A DNA stretch of 64,000 nucleotides from Marinoscillum sp. (GTDB lineage: Bacteria; Bacteroidota; Bacteroidia; Cytophagales; Cyclobacteriaceae), in contig JAMWZA010000002.1 of NCBI GenBank assembly GCA_024305105.1, positions 1-64,000 of the forward strand, in the 5' to 3' direction. Below the pieces are notes generated by a model. It was not told where the DNA came from, did no database searches, and was given only the letters and a program-made list of their open reading frames with translations. Positions 17,006-25,995 of the stretch are shown piece after piece. Position 1 is the first letter of the stretch. Every line of letters starts with the position of its first letter. A program made the translations under genes and the position numbers.

Positions 17006-18993
17006 GAATACTTTTACCTGTTTTCATATTCATATGTTCCTTTCATTGTGTTTCAGGAGCGATCCCCCAAGTGCCCTCTTCCATTGAAATAGCCGGTGTC
17101 AAGTTAAAACTAAGCAATGATGCCCAGGAGGAAATTCAAAAGCATGTCAATGCGCTTAGGGCAAGCGACAAATACTTCCGCATCAAACTGGATCGTGTCA
17201 ACCTGTATTTCCCGATAATAGAGCGTGTTTTAAAAGAAGAAGGAGTACCAGAAGACCTGAAGTACCTGGCCATCCAGGAAAGCGCGTTGATCTCTGATGC
17301 AGTATCTTCTGCTGATGCGGTTGGGTATTGGCAGTTTAAAGATTTTACTGCACGCGAAGTTGGCTTAAGAGTTGACTCCAAGATAGATGAACGAAAAAAC
17401 ATCGTTTCAGCCACTCGTGGAGCCGCTAAATATTTTAAGCGCAACAACTTCTTTTTCAAAAACTGGATATACTCAGTAAGTGCCTATCAGGCAGGTCCAG
17501 GAGGAGCCAAAAGATATGTGGAAAAAGAAAACTTCGGCTCGGATAAGCTAAACATTACCAAAAAAACACACTGGTACGTCTTGAAGTATATCGCACATGT
17601 AATTGCTTTTAAAGAAGAGATTGGGAGCCCCCACAGCGAAGGGCTGAAACTCGGTGAATATACCAAAGGCGAAGGCAAATCTATCGAGCAAGTGGCACGC
17701 GAAGTGAAGGCAGATGAAGAACAGACCAAGGAGTATAATAAGTGGATTAAACATGGCAAAATCCCTGATGATAAAGTCTATACGGTGATTATTCCAACAA
17801 CTGGAAAACTACCAAAAATGGTGGCGGAAAAAGAAGACAACAACCCTCCTCCACTTACTCGAACTATCGAGAAACCAGAAGAAAAAAACCAATATCCAGA
17901 CCACATTGCGGGTAGTGTTCTTTCCAAAAGGCAAGCGATTTTCCTCAATGTAAACGGCATTGAAGCTACGATGGCATCTACAGGTGATGACATTAAAAGT
18001 TTGGCCAAAAAGGCCGACATAGATCCAGACAAACTACTGACTTACAACGATTTAAAAAGCACCTCCACGATCCACTCTGGTCAGATTTACTACATTAGTA
18101 AAAAGAGAAATCGTTCACCTATCTATCATCATGTGGCGCAGTACGACGAATCACTATGGGACATTTCGCAGAAATACGGCATTAAGCTAGATAAGCTGAA
18201 AAAGAAAAACCGCATCACCGATAATGAAACACTGAAACCTGGTCGGCTCATGTGGCTTAGAAAAAAACGACCATCGAATGAGCCAGTTGAATACCATGAA
18301 GTAAAAAGACCAAGCAACTATAATAAGAAAAATGAGCGCTTAGCAAACCACCGCAAACCGATCGTTGTAGAGACGAAAAAAGAAGAGCCTGAAGTAAAAG
18401 AACCGATCAAAGAGGTCGTCAAAGAACCAGAGATCAAACCGGCTGGAAACCTCCCAAAAGGCGATCGTGTTTTGCATGTCATTCAAGAAGGCGAGACATT
18501 TTGGAGCCTTTCCAGGCGATACAATGTGTCTGTTCAGGACTTGGCTGACTGGAATAATCTGGACAACCAGGCTAGCCTTAGCGTTGGTCAGGAGATCATC
18601 ATTATTCGACCTGTTTCAAATGAGCTTATCAAAGAGAAAACAATCGCTTCGGAACCAAGAAAAGAGATTCAAACTGAAGTAAATACCATCCATACTGTAG
18701 CAGCTGGAGAATCTCTCTGGGCAATCTCTCAAAAATATGAAGTGACTGTTTCAGATATTAGAAAGTGGAACGGTATAACAGATTTAGAACCTATCAATCC
18801 GGGACAAGAGCTTAGCATTGGACAGAAAACCAACAAACAAAAAGAACACAAAACCTATGTGGTTAAGGGTGGCGACAGCTTGTATAAAATTGCCACGGAT
18901 CACGATATGAGCGTAGATGATTTAATGCAGCTCAATGACCTCTCTTCGTCAGCTTTGTCGGTTGGTCAGAAATTACAGGTCAAGGAAAAATAA
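17002..18993 (+). CDS. lytic transglycosylase with LysM domains (MltD-like)
   Basis: SLT domain VPEDLKYLAIQESAL..SADAVGYWQFKDFTAREVGLRVD; several C-terminal LysM repeats (HVIQEGETFWSLSRRYNVSVQDLADWNNL etc.). Confidence 0.92.
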   Translation: MRILLPVFIFICSFHCVSGAIPQVPSSIEIAGVKLKLSNDAQEEIQKHVNALRASDKYFRIKLDRVNLYFPIIERVLKEEGVPEDLKYLAIQESALISDAVSSADAVGYWQFKDFTAREVGLRVDSKIDERKNIVSATRGAAKYFKRNNFFFKNWIYSVSAYQAGPGGAKRYVEKENFGSDKLNITKKTHWYVLKYIAHVIAFKEEIGSPHSEGLKLGEYTKGEGKSIEQVAREVKADEEQTKEYNKWIKHGKIPDDKVYTVIIPTTGKLPKMVAEKEDNNPPPLTRTIEKPEEKNQYPDHIAGSVLSKRQAIFLNVNGIEATMASTGDDIKSLAKKADIDPDKLLTYNDLKSTSTIHSGQIYYISKKRNRSPIYHHVAQYDESLWDISQKYGIKLDKLKKKNRITDNETLKPGRLMWLRKKRPSNEPVEYHEVKRPSNYNKKNERLANHRKPIVVETKKEEPEVKEPIKEVVKEPEIKPAGNLPKGDRVLHVIQEGETFWSLSRRYNVSVQDLADWNNLDNQASLSVGQEIIIIRPVSNELIKEKTIASEPRKEIQTEVNTIHTVAAGESLWAISQKYEVTVSDIRKWNGITDLEPINPGQELSIGQKTNKQKEHKTYVVKGGDSLYKIATDHDMSVDDLMQLNDLSSSALSVGQKLQVKEK

Positions 18994-19054
18994 AAGTCAG
19001 GCTGGTAAACAACCTGACTTCCCCGTCAAATAAGCCTAAACCTAAGGTTGGTGA

Positions 19055-19432
19055 TCAGGCATTGGCCAATTCTTGATTGAAAATATCTCTAACTTTATCT
19101 ACTGCCTTTTTAAACTCCTCTTCTCCTGGAGGTTTTGAAATAAACGTTACTGCATTTAGCTCCAATGCCTTATCCTTAAAGTTAGGATTACCCGAAATCA
19201 CGATTATTTTCGGTGGTTTTATCAAGGAGTTCATAATTTCAATGCCGTTAAACTCAGGCATCTCTATATCTAAAAATAAGACATCTGGTCTGTCTAAGAT
19301 AATACCAGCTGCACCTTTCACCGCATCCTGATAAGTATTTACCAGTTCAAGGTTATCAATTTTCTCAGCCAGTTGTTTGACCATAAGGATTGATGTGGGA
19401 TCATCGTCAATTGAAATAGCTCGTAACTTCAT
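19055..19432 (-). CDS. single-domain response regulator (receiver only)
   Basis: MKLRAISIDDDPTSILMVKQLAEKI..DVLFLDIEMPEFNGIEIMNSL..IIVISGNPNFKDKALELNAVTFISKPP. Confidence 0.9.
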   Translation of the reverse strand: MKLRAISIDDDPTSILMVKQLAEKIDNLELVNTYQDAVKGAAGIILDRPDVLFLDIEMPEFNGIEIMNSLIKPPKIIVISGNPNFKDKALELNAVTFISKPPGEEEFKKAVDKVRDIFNQELANA

Positions 19433-19738
19433 ACATGGTTCTTTAAAAATTGAAATATCGGAACTTCCCATTAAAGCATCAAACATTAATCGTCTAATCA
19501 GGAATATAATCGGTTGAAACCGCATCGGCAATAGTTTAACTGATACCTTTCAGCTATATAAAGCTAAAAATAAGAAGGAACAAAAAAGTTCTCACGTAAT
19601 CAACTTCTCAAGGTGTTTTTGGACTCCAACTAAGCGCAACAACCACTCCTAGATTCAAGTCATGAAGGTAAAATGATCCAACCCAAAAAACTGAGAACTT
19701 ATTGAGAATAGACAATAATTATGGATACCTCTGATCAT

Positions 19739-21471
19739 TTAATACTCAAAATCGAGACCAAGCCGTTCCTTCATCTCGCGGAGTGCGGGGTTGAGTTTGG
19801 CCATGTATTCATACTTCTCGCGGGAGGTATATAGATTTCGGGTGCTTTCTTGCTCAGTCACTTCCCGCTCTATCTGTATATTGGTATTATCTAATTCATT
19901 TTTGAAAAAACGAACCAGATCACCTTCAAACTTGTCTAGAATGGACGTTTCCAATTGACTCTCCAGCAAAATCTTCACATTATTCTCTCCGGACTTGGTC
20001 ACTTTCCGATCGAGAACAAGCTTCTCGGTATCAGTCGCTCCTCCTTCAATGCGAGCGCTTTTAAATTTTTCCCAGGTGGACTGGACTTGTTCTTCGTCAA
20101 ACGGTGTATGTCTTTCTTGCAATAAGGGTTTTGAAGGCTCTTTTTTGGCTTCCTCTACCTTCTGACTTTTATCCCTACGTAGCAAACTCGGTGTTTCTCT
20201 GCTCTCCTGATTACCCAGTGTGGGTACTTTTACTTTTGGTATAGACGGTGCTGTTGCAGCACTGGCAGGAACTGGTGGTTTTGCAGGAGTATTACTTGGT
20301 TCTGAAGTGGTAGCTACTGGCTTAGTGGTCGTTTCAGTAGAAGCTAGTTCTTCACTGCTACTTTTTTTTTTGCTCCATTATCGGAGCTGCCAGACTGGCC
20401 CAATTTGATTGCATTGTTGAGTTGGGAAAGCTTCATCAAACAAAGCTCCACATGCAGGCGCTGGTTCTTACTTTGCTTATAGTTCAAGTCCACCTGATTC
20501 ATCAGGTTCAGCCCTGTCAACAAATAAGACGCACTCAATGAATTGGCCTGCTCCTGATAATTATCAAGCAAGTTCTCTGGCACCTCCATGAGCCTAAGTG
20601 TATCCGGATTCTTACAAACGAGTAAGTTTCTAAAATGCTCTTCGAGTCCTACTAAAAAGTTATGACCATCAAATCCATTTCTCAGAATCTCATCAAAAAG
20701 CAACAACGCTCCAGACATGTCTTCTGCTACGAAAAAATCTCCAAGTCTGAAGTAATAGTCATAATCAAGAATGTGCAGGTTCTTGATCGTATTTTGATAA
20801 GTCACCTTACTATCTGAAGAGAAGGTAACAATCAAATCAAAAATAGAAAGCGCATCACGCATCGCGCCATCAGCCTTCTGAGCAATCAAATGCAATGCCT
20901 CTGGTTCAGCATTTACACCTTCTTTTTCCGCGATTCCTTGCAACTGCACCACCATGTCGTTGATCTCAATTCTATTGAAATCATAAATCTGACATCTCGA
21001 AAGGATGGTAGGAATTACCTTGTGCTTTTCAGTAGTAGCAAGAATAAAAATAGCATAAGAAGGTGGCTCCTCAAGGGTCTTTAAAAATGCATTGAACGCC
21101 TGAGTGGAAAGCATGTGCACCTCATCTATGATGTAGACTTTGTACTTTCCTTGCTGTGGAGGATACCTGACCTGATCGATCAGGTTTCTAATATCATCTA
21201 CCGAGTTATTGGAAGCAGCATCCAACTCATAGATATTGAAATTATTAGCCGCCGCTTCGCCAGTTTCAGCTTCAAAACCATTGACCATCCGAGCCATAAT
21301 TCGGGCACAAGTGGTCTTGCCAACACCTCTTGGACCACAAAACAGCAATGCCTGGGCCAAATGATTGTTGTCAATAGCATTTTTTAGTGTAGTGGTGATA
21401 TGCTCCTGACCCACTACCTCATCAAATCCTAAAGGTCTGTATTTCCGTGCTGATACTACGAAACTTTCCAC
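19739..21471 (-). CDS. dnaX: DNA polymerase III tau subunit, produced only if a -1 shift/slippage occurs at A10 (20362-20371)
   Basis: Gamma ORF reads ..GAKKK, then a -1 shift gives SSSEELASTETTTKPVATT..TPSLLRRDKSQKVEE.. with no stop, in frame with ORF 19739-20185. The frame was checked by hand (20362-20185 = 59 codons). Confidence 0.7.
20344..21471 (-). CDS. dnaX: DNA polymerase III gamma subunit (0-frame product)
   Basis: SARKYRPLGFDEVVGQEHITTTLKNAI; Walker A CGPRGVGKTTCARI; DEVHMLSTQAFNAFLKTLEEPP; TTEKHKVIPTILSRCQ; 375 aa, stops six codons after the A10 run. Confidence 0.93.
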   Translation of the reverse strand: MESFVVSARKYRPLGFDEVVGQEHITTTLKNAIDNNHLAQALLFCGPRGVGKTTCARIMARMVNGFEAETGEAAANNFNIYELDAASNNSVDDIRNLIDQVRYPPQQGKYKVYIIDEVHMLSTQAFNAFLKTLEEPPSYAIFILATTEKHKVIPTILSRCQIYDFNRIEINDMVVQLQGIAEKEGVNAEPEALHLIAQKADGAMRDALSIFDLIVTFSSDSKVTYQNTIKNLHILDYDYYFRLGDFFVAEDMSGALLLFDEILRNGFDGHNFLVGLEEHFRNLLVCKNPDTLRLMEVPENLLDNYQEQANSLSASYLLTGLNLMNQVDLNYKQSKNQRLHVELCLMKLSQLNNAIKLGQSGSSDNGAKKKVAVKN

Positions 21472-21812
21472 AGCGGAAAATTAAATGAATTGCTGAGAAT
21501 GGAAGAACGAATTCAGGATTAATCTTTGACGAAACAAGATTAATTCACAGAATAAGGTCTGAGTCTTATTACTCTAAATTCACTGTATCAGATTCCAATA
21601 AGATGGAAATGTTCGAATCGTACTAAATTTCAATCATTGAGAAACTTTAAATTGGCATTAACTGCAATACGAAACCTTCACGTAAGTCCGAATCGTACTC
21701 ACTTCATAATACAGTGAGTCTAAAAAAAGCACGTCTTTAGCTACTTTTACGAAAAGACTGAAAAAAATTTAATCCCTCACGCAACTTCTGCACGGCACTG
21801 TGCATCTACCTC

Positions 21813-22409
21813 ATGAAAACCAACTTAAAAATGTTGCGAATTAACAAATCAAACTCAGAGGAGGCTTTATTGCAAGACTGCCGAAAAGGCAAGTCCAGTG
21901 CGCAGCAGGCATTCTATGAGCGGTTCGCACCAAAGATGTTGGGAGTTTGTATCCGATACATCCATGACCGGGAAGAAGCGGAGCATGTGATGATTGGCGG
22001 AATGGTAAAGGTGTTTGAAAAGTTGGGGCAGTATTCTGGTGAAGGAAGCCTGGAAGGTTGGGTACGCAGGATCATGGTGAATGAATCGCTGATGTACATC
22101 CGAAAGAATAAAAATATGTCCCTGGAAGTGGATGTGGAGAAAGCGGAATTAGAGCCGAACTATCAAACACTGGAAAGCTCATTGGAAGCGGCTGATTTGA
22201 TGCGAATGATCGGCGAACTTCCGGTAGGATATCGAACCGTTTTTAACCTCTACGCAATAGAAGGTTACAATCATAAAGAAATTGCTGAGACCCTTGGGAT
22301 CAATGAAAACACCTCGAAATCTCAGCTAAGTAGAGCCAGAAAACTTTTACAAGCAAATCTGGCAGCATTACAAGAAAGAGAATTAAAAGATCATAGTCAT
22401 GGCAAATAA
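21813..22409 (+). CDS. ECF RNA polymerase sigma factor
   Basis: EEALLQDCRKGKSSAQQAFYERFAPKMLGVCIRYI..LEGWVRRIMVNESLMYIRKNK..LPVGYRTVFNLYAIEGYNHKEIAETLGINENTSKSQLSRARKLL. Confidence 0.92.
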   Translation: MKTNLKMLRINKSNSEEALLQDCRKGKSSAQQAFYERFAPKMLGVCIRYIHDREEAEHVMIGGMVKVFEKLGQYSGEGSLEGWVRRIMVNESLMYIRKNKNMSLEVDVEKAELEPNYQTLESSLEAADLMRMIGELPVGYRTVFNLYAIEGYNHKEIAETLGINENTSKSQLSRARKLLQANLAALQERELKDHSHGK

Positions 22410-23013
22410 CTTAGACAGACTATTTCGTGAAGGACTTGACCAATATGAGGTCACACCTGAAGCACAGAGCTGGAAGCAGGTACAGGGTAAACTAAATAGC
22501 AGTAAGAAAAAGGTCTGGGTGCCAATGGGCATCGCAGCAGCCATAATTCTCGCTATTATAGGAACCATTGTGGTGAAGAACTATACAACTACTCCAATAG
22601 ATGGAAATAGAATAGCGGCCGTCGACTATCCGGTTCCCGAAGAAAAACCAGAAAGAATCAATGTTCCTGAGGAAAAAACAACAATAAGAGTCGCCAAGGA
22701 AACCAAAAAACCGGTGATGAAGCAAACCACGAAACAGGAAGTCATAGAAACAATCTCCTATGAGGTAAAGATGGTTGCTTCTATTTCAGAAGTATCATTG
22801 GAAAGCCTACCCGAAATCAGGTTCAATAACGGCATAGAACAACATGTGGTGGAACGACCCTTGGTGAAAATTACCTACATCGCAGACAATCAGTCGACGG
22901 ATAAGAAGAAAAAACTTAATGAATTCATTACGAGCATTTCGAAAGAAGCATCTCCTATAGAAATACTCGCAGACATCAGGGATGCAAAGGACAATATATT
23001 TAGCAGAAACTAA
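22399..23013 (+). CDS. putative anti-sigma factor (single TM)
   Basis: Overlaps the ECF gene by 11 nt; MANNLDRLFREGLDQYEVTPEAQSWKQVQGKL then TM VWVPMGIAAAIILAIIGTIVV. Confidence 0.65.
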   Translation: MANNLDRLFREGLDQYEVTPEAQSWKQVQGKLNSSKKKVWVPMGIAAAIILAIIGTIVVKNYTTTPIDGNRIAAVDYPVPEEKPERINVPEEKTTIRVAKETKKPVMKQTTKQEVIETISYEVKMVASISEVSLESLPEIRFNNGIEQHVVERPLVKITYIADNQSTDKKKKLNEFITSISKEASPIEILADIRDAKDNIFSRN

Positions 23014-23031
23014 ACTCAAAACAAAAGGATC

Positions 23032-24144
23032 ATGAAAGCAATAGTTACAACTCTTTTGGCGATAGCGTTATTTGCTGCTCCAAAGGCCACTCAAGCTTCG
23101 GGAAATGAAGGCGACACAGTTGTCATAGAACTTAACAATAAGAGCAAGATTGTTATCTATACTGCAGATAAAGAAGCTCTTAAGGATATGGAGCAATATG
23201 ACATCAACAAGATGATTCAGGATCTCAACAGTGCTCTTGGGTCCAAAAAAATCGAGAAGGTGGAGCTTCAAGATAAAGATGGCAACAAGTACATGAAGGA
23301 CACCACTTTGGTTTTTGGTGATGGTGAGGCAAAATCACGTATAAAAATTGGCAATCTCGAGTTGCTCGTTGATGCGGATGACTGGGATGAGCTAGAGGAC
23401 GAGTTTGACGATGACGACATTCCAGTACGTAGATACGATTACGAAGAGAACAAAATAGATCGCACCAGACACTTTTTCAATGTAGACATAGGCATGAACA
23501 ACTGGCTGGATGGCGGAGAATTTCCAGATGCTGAGGGTCAACCGTACACCGTAAAACCATGGGGAAGCTGGTACTTCGCTTTGAATAGTGTGAACAGAAC
23601 ATGGGTATCCGGACCACTATTTCTGGACTGGGGATTTGGCTTCAGCTGGTATAACTGGAAAATGGAAGATCCGAATATTGCCATCGTCAAAGGACCGGAC
23701 AATATTGAGTTCGTTGATGCGAGAATCGCTAACCCTGACTTTAGTGGCGTCAAAAGCCGACTTACGGCACCTTATGTGAACGTGCAAATGGTTCCTATGC
23801 TGGATTTCGCCAAAGGACGGAGAAGAATAAAAAACCTGGAGCGTGGAAGTGTTAGCTTCAGAACCTATAAAAAGCAAGGCATCCGATTTGGAGTGGGAGG
23901 CTATGTAGGGTATCGAATTGGAGGAAACACCAAACTAGTCTTCCGAGAAGATGGCGAAAAGCAAAAGGACAAAACCAAGGGAAACTACTACCTGGAAAAT
24001 CTTAGATATGGCATCCGAGCCCAGGTAGGTTACAAAGGACTAGACCTATTTGCCACCTATGACCTCAACAATGTATTTGCTGGCGACAGAGGACCCGTAG
24101 GCAGCCAGGACATGAATGCCATTACTGTTGGAATAACGCTTTAA
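23032..24144 (+). CDS. predicted outer-membrane beta-barrel protein
   Basis: Signal peptide; C-terminal alternating pattern RYGIRAQVGYKGLDLFATYDLNNVFAGDRGPVGSQDMNAITVGITL. Confidence 0.65.
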   Translation: MKAIVTTLLAIALFAAPKATQASGNEGDTVVIELNNKSKIVIYTADKEALKDMEQYDINKMIQDLNSALGSKKIEKVELQDKDGNKYMKDTTLVFGDGEAKSRIKIGNLELLVDADDWDELEDEFDDDDIPVRRYDYEENKIDRTRHFFNVDIGMNNWLDGGEFPDAEGQPYTVKPWGSWYFALNSVNRTWVSGPLFLDWGFGFSWYNWKMEDPNIAIVKGPDNIEFVDARIANPDFSGVKSRLTAPYVNVQMVPMLDFAKGRRRIKNLERGSVSFRTYKKQGIRFGVGGYVGYRIGGNTKLVFREDGEKQKDKTKGNYYLENLRYGIRAQVGYKGLDLFATYDLNNVFAGDRGPVGSQDMNAITVGITL

Positions 24145-24176
24145 TTAAGACTTAACTTCCAGCATACAACAAAACA

Positions 24177-24217
24177 GAGGCTGTCTCAAAAAAAAATTAG
24201 GCAGCCTCTCTCTTTTT
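24177..24217 (+). terminator. intrinsic terminator of the ECF/anti-sigma/OMP operon
   Basis: GAGGCTGTCT..AGGCAGCCTC (10 bp with one G-U) followed by tctcttttt. Confidence 0.7.
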
Positions 24218-24388
24218 AGAGAAAATTTTCTTCATCAGGCTTCTTAAACAGACCTATGGCCGATTCATTGGTCTAAACCTGAAGTGTTTTTTCCCAATAA
24301 ATAAGTGTTTAAGCAACTTAGAGGTTCATTTAAAATAAAGCACCCAAGTTTAAAACTCTAACAATAGACGTCCTAAAATGAGTACACA

Positions 24389-25654
24389 TTAAACAGAGCT
24401 GTCTTTTTCAATCTGTGTAAGCCCTACTTTTATGGATTTCTTCTTGAGAAAAAATTGAGACCTTCCAATAACGATTATTAGCGTACCAATAGCACCACAA
24501 AGGATCAGGTAAAGCTCAAGTTCATTTTGGCGTTTCGACGCATTCAATTCAACAAAGAAACCGGCAGTCAATACCTCCATCTTGTATTGATCTTTGACAC
24601 GAAGGATGTCTGTTTGCGCTTTTAAGAAGTGACTATTTTCCACCATATACTCTTGGCTGAAAGCATGAGAGTCTTCAAACTTTCTTTGAGCATAAAGTAT
24701 CTTAGATAGTAAATCGTAGACCTTGTAATGATCAGGTAACAGAGCAACATCTTCATAGATTGCCAAAGACTTCTGACTATACTCAAAAGCCTTGTTATAT
24801 TCTTTTCTTAAAAAATACACCTCACTTAAATCAAGCCAGGTAGTGAATCTATCCGAGTTGCCTGAGCCAATAGCATGATACTCCTCGGCATTTTTATAGG
24901 CCACAATTGCTTCACCCAACATCCCCTCCATCTTGAAAGTCACCGCAATGTTGTGCCACGCCTGTCCTATATATTCTGATGAATTAAGTCTTTCAAATTG
25001 GTAATCTATAATGGTTTGATATGATCTTCGCGCATCTTCAGACCGTCCCATATCCTTTTCAATCAAGCCCTTCTGGTTGAGAGCCAAAACATACATATAC
25101 TCATTATTAGCTTTCAATGCAGCGGAAAGGGCTTTTTTAATCTCACTCAAAGCATAGTCATAGTCTCTATTATGCCTTAGGGACATTGCCTTGGAATAAT
25201 ACAGCCTAATTAGCCGATCTGTAAACTGATGTTTCTTTGCAATTGCTATAGCTTCATCATAATATTTAACTGCATCGACATAGGCATAATGCTGTTTTAG
25301 GATTTCTCCCGTATTCAACAGTATTTTGACATAGGTTATCAGAGACGTATCGTCTTTTAATGGACGCAGGATTTCCAATGCCTTCAAATTAATGACGAAT
25401 GATTTACCCAACTCATCAAATTGACGATAAATGTAAGCCTGAATAAAAAGCGAGTTAGCCTCTTCGAACTCCAGACCAGCATCCTTCGCTACGATTTCTG
25501 CCTCTTTGGATAAGAGCAACGCTTTGCCAAGGTCAGTATCTAATAACTCATAAGCTTGCTTATGCAAGAGTTCTACCTCTTGTTTGGCAGAGGCTCGTGC
25601 ACCTATTGCAAGAGTAATAAGTACTGAATAAAGGATTAGGTTCCGACTCATCAT
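24389..25654 (-). CDS. TPR repeat protein with C-terminal TM segment
   Basis: Tandem TPR motifs (ALLLSKEAEIVAKDAGLEFEEANSLFIQAYIYRQF..) and TM YLILCGAIGTLIIVIG; no kinase domain before the stop. Confidence 0.75.
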   Translation of the reverse strand: MMSRNLILYSVLITLAIGARASAKQEVELLHKQAYELLDTDLGKALLLSKEAEIVAKDAGLEFEEANSLFIQAYIYRQFDELGKSFVINLKALEILRPLKDDTSLITYVKILLNTGEILKQHYAYVDAVKYYDEAIAIAKKHQFTDRLIRLYYSKAMSLRHNRDYDYALSEIKKALSAALKANNEYMYVLALNQKGLIEKDMGRSEDARRSYQTIIDYQFERLNSSEYIGQAWHNIAVTFKMEGMLGEAIVAYKNAEEYHAIGSGNSDRFTTWLDLSEVYFLRKEYNKAFEYSQKSLAIYEDVALLPDHYKVYDLLSKILYAQRKFEDSHAFSQEYMVENSHFLKAQTDILRVKDQYKMEVLTAGFFVELNASKRQNELELYLILCGAIGTLIIVIGRSQFFLKKKSIKVGLTQIEKDSSV

Positions 25655-25672
25655 AAAGCGTTAGTGCTAATA

Positions 25673-25707
25673 TAAAAAAAGGCAGAGTATATTCACCACT
25701 GCCTTTC
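25673..25707 (-). terminator. intrinsic terminator downstream of the small lipoprotein gene
   Basis: Minus strand: AAAGGCAG..CTGCCTTTTTTT. Confidence 0.6.
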
Positions 25708-25733
25708 TGTAAATTTCACCGCTTTTTTAAAAA

Positions 25734-25901
25734 CTATTCTTGGCCAGGCTTTTCAACTACATCTTTTTCCTGATCGGTAGCTGTTGTCCGGTCCAAATTC
25801 GAATTCTCTACAATGTCCTCAAAACCATCATCTTGCGTGCAAGATGGAGCAATAAGTGAAATACAAAATGCGATGGTCAAAACTGTCATAAACTTTCTCA
25901 T
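25734..25901 (-). CDS. small (55 aa) putative lipoprotein missing from the ORF track
   Basis: MRKFMTVLTIAFCISLIAPSCTQDDGFEDIVENSNLDRTTATDQEKDVVEKPGQE*; lipobox-like APSC; own downstream terminator. Confidence 0.6.
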   Translation of the reverse strand: MRKFMTVLTIAFCISLIAPSCTQDDGFEDIVENSNLDRTTATDQEKDVVEKPGQE

Positions 25902-25995
25902 GATAATTAGATTTTTAATTTAACATGATAGTAATTTACGAACTCCTTAACTGAATCGTGGATAAGGGTTTAATACAATTTGATTTAGCGCATTT

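Noticed and set aside
18994-19020. Hairpin AAGTCAGG..CCTGACTT after the transglycosylase gene as an intrinsic terminator
   Set aside because: The stem is good but it is followed by CCCCGTC rather than a T tract, so I did not call it a terminator.
19739-20185. ORF starting MLRRDKSQKVEEAKK as an independent gene
   Set aside because: It only begins at a TTG, has no obvious own promoter, and its frame is open back to the A10 run in dnaX. It is better read as the tau C-terminus.
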